A stretch of DNA of 49,886 nucleotides from Streptococcus mitis (GTDB taxonomy: Bacteria; Bacillota; Bacilli; Lactobacillales; Streptococcaceae): assembly GCF_005844455.1 (NCBI RefSeq), contig NZ_SPGF01000008.1, positions 1 through 49,886 on the forward strand, given 5' to 3'. Both the position numbers and the translations under genes were made by a program. Below are positions 46,001 to 49,886 of the stretch, in pieces; the first letter of the stretch is position 1, and every line of letters begins with the position of its first letter. The notes under the pieces are model-generated. The model did not search any database, had not been told where the DNA came from, and was given only the letters and a program-made list of their open reading frames with translations.

Positions 46001-48885
46001 GCAACTATATCAGCTTCTACATATCCTTTATCGACATTACCTTTCCAGATTTCACCAACCATACCAGCGAAATCCCATCCTCTATCACCTACACCAGTAA
46101 GTTTACCGATATAAGCAACATTAGTAAGCTGTCCGCCGTTATCTAATTTGTTAACAAGTCCGGCAATTCCATCTCTACCAGTTATGCTACCAGTTACTTT
46201 AATATTCTCAACAGTAGCGTTTTTAACAGTTCTAGCAAGAGCAGAAATGTTATCAATCCAAGGCATATTAATATCGACATTAGCCAAGTTAACATCTTTA
46301 ACCGAACCACCTTCAATACCACCAAATAATTGACGTGTCATATTGTGGATTGAATAACGTTGTCCCTCAACACTTGATAACTTACCTTTAAATGTACCAG
46401 GAACATACTCTTTATTCGGAGTCGGAACATTTGCTGCATTAAGATCCGCACCAAGTTTAAACTCACCGCTAGGGTTAGCTTTCATATCTTTTACAAGCTC
46501 ATTGAAGTTGTAGTAAACATTACCTTCTTTTGCTTTTTGTTTTTCAAAGTAATGTACATACTCTTCACTAAGTGTGTTATCTGCATTACGTTGAACTAAG
46601 TCCGGTGCTTTGGCAATGACTTTGTATAAAGTTTTTCCATCTTTTTCTACTTCTTCAATCTTGTCAACAGCAAGTCTTGTAACTTTGTTGTCGTGAGTTG
46701 TAACTCGTAAATAAAGCGGAGCAACATCAGCTGGTTTTTCTGTAAGCAAACTAGTGTCTGTTTCGTTACCATCAGCGTCCACACTCATCAAGCTTGTTTC
46801 TTTGATATTTTTGATTTCAACTTTTTTGAGGTCAATTCTTAGAGGTTCTTCATTCAGAACTACTTCCTCATCGCCTTCACCACGGTCATAAACCATCTTA
46901 GTTTCAATCTTATAATCTTTGTAGTATTGCAAATCTGTCAGGCTAGCTGTTAAGTTGTCAGGTGAAACATTCAATGTTTTCACAATCTCATCACCTTTTT
47001 TCAGAGTTAAGGTGATAGTTTTAATGGCTGCCTTGCTTGGATTTTCTAGACTGTATTTAACATCTGAAGTACGTTTCAAATCCTTAAGTTCCACTGCAGT
47101 GAGGGTCAATACTGGTTTTTCAAATGTCTTGGTACCACGTTTCAAAATTCGGTCTTGAGGGGCCTCAATGACTTCTTCCGTTACTTTTAGTGCATCCTCA
47201 GTCTTAACTCCTTTGATAGTATTAAAGGTCTTAGTGATTTTTTTCTGACCTTCTTTACCTTCTTGAGCTACAACTTCTAAACCTTTTTTCAATTGAGCAT
47301 CTTCTTCAATCTTTTCTTCGAATGGAATCTTTTCAAGGCTTTCCTCTACAAGAGTTCCTTCAATTGGTTTTGTACCACGACTTACCTGTTGATTTACAGG
47401 CTCCTTGGTCACTTCCGTACTGGTTGAAAGAACTTGGTCAGTTTTGACACCTTCTACCGTTTTATAGGTTGTTTTTGTAACTTGACTTCCTTTTTCACCA
47501 TTTCGTAGGACAGTTTCTTCGTCTGTATACTTAGTTGGATCCTCAGTCGTTTCAGTTTTGTAGTCAATTTCTGTAGTTGATTCTTCGACAAGGGTTCCCT
47601 CAGTTACCTTATACTCAGGTAACTGATCTTGAACAAGTGCTTGACCTTCCTTACCTACCTCTTGGGTTCCTTTAGACTCTACTGTAGCCTCTGGCAATTC
47701 CGGTTGCGTTAAGGATTGACCTTCTTTACCTGCCTCTTGAGTTCCTTTAGACTCTACTGTAGCCTCTGGCAATTCCGGTTGCGTTAAGGATTGACCTTCC
47801 TTACCTGACTCTTGAGTTCCTTTAGCTACTTGATGTGTTTGCTCAGTTTGTGGTACTGGAGTTGGGGCAGGCTGTACCTCTTTCTTAGTTCCGACTGCAA
47901 TAACTTGCGACACAGGATTTTGAACCACTTGGTCTTCAATGACTTCTCTAACTTCTTGACCATTAACTATCGAAACTTTGGTTACAAGGCGACGCTGACC
48001 ATTGACTCCGGCTGTGACGATACGAGTCTGTCCTTCTGCTAAATTAGCATCTGGGCTTGTGACCGTTTCAAAAGGAATCTCTACCAAACTCTCTTCCTGT
48101 CTAGCCTGAGGCTTCTCAGAAACTGGTTTTTCTTCAACTGCAGGAGCAACTGGATTCTCTACTACAGGTTTTTCGATGACAGTTTCTGGAGTGACAGCAG
48201 GTCTTTCTTGAACTACTTCTGTTTTCTCATTTTCTTTTGAACTTTGCTTTTCTACTGGCAACTGAGGTTGTTCAGCTGAAGCTGGTCTTGATGGATGGAG
48301 TTCTGCTTCCTTGAAGTAACCAATGTATTCATAGCCATCAATGTGGATAATCCCTTCAGCCAAGCCTTCATGTGTAGAAGCTGAAATAGTTTGGTTATAA
48401 GAAAGCAATTCTTTATTTTCAAATGCGAATGTCCCATAAGGTACAAAGGTGCTGGCTCCTAAAGAACTAATCAAGAGAACACCTAGAACCTCTTTGCGAC
48501 CTTTTTTGGACACCAAAAAGACTGCTAGTGAGGCCGTTGCCAAACCAAGACCTGCCAAAGCTAGTTCCTTACTTCCTGTGTATGGAAGTTGTTGACTGTT
48601 AGCTGCCTTCTTACGATAAACTACATAGAGAATATCATCATCTTGAAATTCTGTAGGAACCTCATTGTGAATCAGGGCTTTTTCAGACTCGGTCAATTCC
48701 TGTTCCGCCAGATAACGGTAATGAACGTTATGAGCACCGCCAACTTCATTGGCTTGCACCTTATCCACTGAAAGGATACTAGCACCAAAAAGGAAGGCCC
48801 CGATTGCTACAGGACCTATCCCAACAGTTAGCTTACGAATCGAATATTTGGTGATTTTTTCTAGTTGTTGTTTTGTTTTTCTCAT
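43051..48885 (-). CDS. zmpB: Zinc metalloprotease ZmpB (M26 family)
   Basis: This 1944-aa surface protease has a YSIRK signal (residues 15-35), an N-terminal LPYTG sorting motif (100-104) and a nearby pair of membrane helices, as in the Zmp/IgA1 protease family. A Pro/Glu-rich stretch leads to three G5-like domains, with a 25-residue unit (GTQExGKEGQSLTQPELPEA type) repeated three times among them. A GLUG-like region (IAGLVNKLDNGG...) follows, then the M26 catalytic part. The zinc site is HETTH (1610-1614) with a third-ligand Glu at 1634 in GTDLEAFAQG. I take the ATG at 48885, behind AGGAAG; a GTG two codons earlier lacks proper spacing. It is coupled to the DUF436 gene. Confidence 0.94.
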   Translation of the reverse strand: MRKTKQQLEKITKYSIRKLTVGIGPVAIGAFLFGASILSVDKVQANEVGGAHNVHYRYLAEQELTESEKALIHNEVPTEFQDDDILYVVYRKKAANSQQLPYTGSKELALAGLGLATASLAVFLVSKKGRKEVLGVLLISSLGASTFVPYGTFAFENKELLSYNQTISASTHEGLAEGIIHIDGYEYIGYFKEAELHPSRPASAEQPQLPVEKQSSKENEKTEVVQERPAVTPETVIEKPVVENPVAPAVEEKPVSEKPQARQEESLVEIPFETVTSPDANLAEGQTRIVTAGVNGQRRLVTKVSIVNGQEVREVIEDQVVQNPVSQVIAVGTKKEVQPAPTPVPQTEQTHQVAKGTQESGKEGQSLTQPELPEATVESKGTQEAGKEGQSLTQPELPEATVESKGTQEVGKEGQALVQDQLPEYKVTEGTLVEESTTEIDYKTETTEDPTKYTDEETVLRNGEKGSQVTKTTYKTVEGVKTDQVLSTSTEVTKEPVNQQVSRGTKPIEGTLVEESLEKIPFEEKIEEDAQLKKGLEVVAQEGKEGQKKITKTFNTIKGVKTEDALKVTEEVIEAPQDRILKRGTKTFEKPVLTLTAVELKDLKRTSDVKYSLENPSKAAIKTITLTLKKGDEIVKTLNVSPDNLTASLTDLQYYKDYKIETKMVYDRGEGDEEVVLNEEPLRIDLKKVEIKNIKETSLMSVDADGNETDTSLLTEKPADVAPLYLRVTTHDNKVTRLAVDKIEEVEKDGKTLYKVIAKAPDLVQRNADNTLSEEYVHYFEKQKAKEGNVYYNFNELVKDMKANPSGEFKLGADLNAANVPTPNKEYVPGTFKGKLSSVEGQRYSIHNMTRQLFGGIEGGSVKDVNLANVDINMPWIDNISALARTVKNATVENIKVTGSITGRDGIAGLVNKLDNGGQLTNVAYIGKLTGVGDRGWDFAGMVGEIWKGNVDKGYVEADIVANKARIGGFVARSDNGSDPNGIGKYGSVRNAVTKGTIKVNTPVEVGGFLSKNWAWGKVADSVSMMKVENGEVFYGSKDIDEEGGYFSNNALERNFVVKDVSTGKRSFKFSVSNRIKEVSQDEADQKIATLGITANDYVINPLVLDTLNNVKPKADTYKDTQDYDASHELAYRNIEKLQPFYNKEWIVNQGNKIPAGSNLLTKEVLSVTAMKGNDFVTDLTDADHIMVHYADKTKEIFNISPKESQVKQVKEYSIAELGEVVYTPNMVVKDRADLISAIESKLSPVELQSDPIYQHLGRTGGNKVNAIKDLYLEESFKYVKDNLNQFVTKLVENEDHQLNTDEAAKRALIKKIDDNKAAVLLGLSYLNRYYGVKFDDFNIKELMLFKPDFYGKNVSVLDRIINIGSKESYIKGDRTHDAYREVIAGATGKGNLHEFLKYNMELFTSETDLNDWFIKATKDNVYVVEPKTTTPEFADKKHRAYEGLNNDMHGKMILPLLNLKDAHMILISTYNTLAYSSFEKYGKNTEAEREAFKPEIDKVAKAQQNYLDFWSRLSLDKVRNQLLKSNNMVPTPVLDNQNYKEGTDKYGHTNSGKDVAPVRELYGPTGRYHATDWRMGAVARIYGNPYKDDSVFFMVTNMISDFGISAFTHETTHVNDRMVYLGGSRHREGTDLEAFAQGMLQSPAETSPNGDFKALGLNMTYERPNDGNQWYNTNPNDLTSREEIDHYMKGFNDTLMLLDYLEGEAVLDKHDKALNSAWFKKVDKKLRGANTKNQYDEVRDLNAEEKEYNLTSVNDLVDKNFMTKHGPGNGTYDPTGFGSAYVTVPITAGIYGGNTSEGAPGAMSFKHNTFRMWGYFGYEKGFLNYASNMLKNESKQAGHATLGDDFIIKKVSDGKFSTLEAWKKEYFKEVVDKAKAGFNSVTIDGTTYSSYEDLKNAFAAAVEKDKATLKNESVKFDNTVTLKEKLYKKLLQQTNSFKTSIFK
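47599..47823 (-). repeat. Three tandem 75-bp repeats inside zmpB
   Basis: Three 25-codon units encode GTQESGKEGQSL, GTQEAGKEGQSL and GTQEVGKEGQAL, followed by TQPELPEATVES or a variant. Two are almost identical at the DNA level, so the copy number can change in frame. Confidence 0.85.
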
Positions 48886-48887
48886 TC

Positions 48888-49451
48888 TCACGACTTCCTG
48901 ATAGAATCTTCTGGATACTGCGCACGCGCACCTCCGATTAGTTTGGGACGACTAGCTAGAGCTGTTACATGGGCATGCCCAATTTCACGCAGTACGGGGC
49001 GAATCGGAACCTGAACATGCTTAACATGCATGCCAATCGCAGTGTCTCCGATATCCAATCCAGCATGGGCCTTGATAAATTCAACCTCAACTGGATCCTG
49101 CATAAACTTGAAGGCTGCTAGCTGACCCGAACCTCCTGCATGAAGTGTAGGAAGGACACTGACGATTTCCAGACCAAACTGCTCTGCCACCTGACGCTCA
49201 ACAACGAGTGCACGATTGACATGTTCACAACCTTGAACGGCTAGATGAATTCCTTTTTCCTCTAGGATATCTAGGATGGTTTTCACAATGATTTCCCCAA
49301 TTTCTTGACTGGATTCCTTGCCAATCTGACCACCTATCACCTCACTAGAAGAAAGGCCCAAAACAAAGATAGCTCCTTGCTTCAAATTAGCCTTTTCCAA
49401 CACATCTTCTACAATCTGGCTTGTTTCTCTTTGAATGTCTTTTTCCTTCAT
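48888..49451 (-). CDS. DUF436 family protein
   Basis: This 187-aa soluble protein belongs to the DUF436 (TIGR01440-type) family. Visible segments are [34 protein letters not shown] with a conserved Cys, and [17 protein letters not shown]. The function is not known. I choose the ATG at 49451, with AGAGG eight bases upstream; a frame to 49472 would add MTKEVSS. Its stop is three bases before the zmpB ATG and overlaps the zmpB RBS, so the two are one operon. Confidence 0.88.
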   Translation of the reverse strand: MKEKDIQRETSQIVEDVLEKANLKQGAIFVLGLSSSEVIGGQIGKESSQEIGEIIVKTILDILEEKGIHLAVQGCEHVNRALVVERQVAEQFGLEIVSVLPTLHAGGSGQLAAFKFMQDPVEVEFIKAHAGLDIGDTAIGMHVKHVQVPIRPVLREIGHAHVTALASRPKLIGGARAQYPEDSIRKS

Positions 49452-49543
49452 GCTTGATACCTCTTTTGTCATTATCTATCATATCGTTTTTTCTTGTTTT
49501 TAGCAAGATAGACAACTTATAAAGCTTGCCCAATTACGCATAA

Positions 49544-49567
49544 AACTCCCAGAATTGACTGGGAGTT
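49544..49567 (-). terminator. Terminator of the sensor-kinase remnant
   Basis: AACTCCCAG-TCAATT-CTGGGAGTT, then TTATG, on the minus strand, overlapping the kinase stop. Confidence 0.85.
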
Positions 49568-49763
49568 AGCTGGTTGCTATTTTATTGATGTATATTTCAA
49601 CTGTCGTCCCTTTTTCGGGTGCAGAATTGATCTTCATCTGGTAATTGTCTCCAAAATGAAGTTTGAGTCGTTGGTTGACATTTTGTAGGCCAACTCCCCC
49701 ACGTTTGAGCTGACTTTGACTACTATCTCCAGGATTTTGGAAGCCAACGCCGTCATCCTTATA
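49566..49763 (-). pseudogene. 3' end of a LytS/YesM-type sensor kinase, cut by an insertion
   Basis: The minus strand encodes 65 residues: KDDGVGFQNPG (the G1 box of the ATPase part), GGVGLQNVNQRLKLHFG (G2 box) and EKGTTVEIYI, ending in a stop before the terminator. It is the C-terminal ATP-binding tip of a histidine kinase. Upstream (above 49763) the frame meets a TAG and a sequence of a different type, so the rest of the kinase was displaced. In pneumococcus a two-component system lies here and has been linked to zmpB. Confidence 0.75.
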
Positions 49764-49886
49764 CTAAACAAAAATCAAAAATTGACGTATAATAGATATA
49801 TGACACAAGCAACATTTACTACCAATGACAAAAACATTCTCACAAAAACTCTCAAAGATAAGAAAAATCTGCGCTTTCATAAACGA
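49764..49886 (+). mobile_element. Left end of an inserted element with a transposase start (partial)
   Basis: A new sequence begins with TACTAAACAAAAATCAAAAA, followed by a TATAAT-like stretch and an ATG at 49800. The frame is open to the window edge for 29 codons (MTQATFTTNDKNILTKTL then KDKKNLRFHKR), basic and Thr-rich like some transposase N termini. The family is not recognised. The element interrupts the kinase gene. Confidence 0.5.

Noticed and set aside
47599..47823. CRISPR-like direct repeats
   Set aside because: The 75-bp repeats are contiguous, in frame, and encode a surface-protein stalk, with no spacers.

Overview
The window is chromosomal DNA of a Mitis-group streptococcus, most likely Streptococcus mitis or a close relative of S. 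pneumoniae. The reasons are a pneumococcus-like gene order (spxB-cop, lctO, murD-murG-divIB, pyrF-pyrE, typA, miaA-hflX-rnz, thyA, gki, pabB, zmpB), two choline-binding surface proteins, a YSIRK/LPxTG zinc metalloprotease, low GC, and RUP and BOX repeats. I recall that pneumococcus carries a thiamine-salvage cluster between the copper operon and lctO. Here that gap holds only a RUP/BOX remnant, which argues against a typical pneumococcus. No rRNA, tRNA or CRISPR array was seen.

Layout. 1-422: end of an unidentified gene whose stop codon was hit by a RUP. 423-5510: pyruvate oxidase spxB and the copY-cupA-copA copper operon with its promoter and operators. 5520-7030: RUP/BOX remnant and lactate oxidase lctO, broken by a one-base frameshift. 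7212-10230: a four-gene polar amino acid ABC importer. 10235-15251: an accessory block with a large G5/CAP surface protein, two membrane proteins of unknown function, and a divergent small XRE regulator over a 28-bp inverted-repeat operator. 15459-17015: pyrF-pyrE with a PyrR attenuator. 17059-20725: murD-murG-divIB. 20829-24006: a bacteriocin-immunity type ABC exporter pair whose promoter, cre and RBS lead into a BOX element rather than a gene. 24072-28802: DUF3165, typA, rsuA, rhodanese, yqgQ and a LysR regulator. 28808-33620: an accessory locus with an Rgg regulator divergent from a SEC10/PgrA choline-binding adhesin and a small membrane protein. 33619-38070: miaA-hflX-unknown-rnz-SDR operon. 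38191-40400: DUF3042, thyA, gki. 40419-49886: Excalibur choline-binding protein, hydrolase remnant, pabB/C, zmpB, DUF436, and the 3' end of a sensor kinase cut by an inserted element that runs off the window.

Functional themes. Hydrogen peroxide and pyruvate metabolism: spxB is intact, lctO is broken, and both have CcpA-like sites upstream. Copper export is complete. Cell-wall precursor and division genes sit beside pyrimidine synthesis. At least four surface proteins (G5/CAP, SEC10-choline-binding, Excalibur-choline-binding, ZmpB) and decaying neighbours (lctO, the hydrolase, the kinase) show how variable the accessory sites are.

The best candidates for something little described are the XRE-controlled block at 10.2-15.3 kb and the Rgg/choline-binding locus at 28.8-33.6 kb, both with well-formed palindromic operators.
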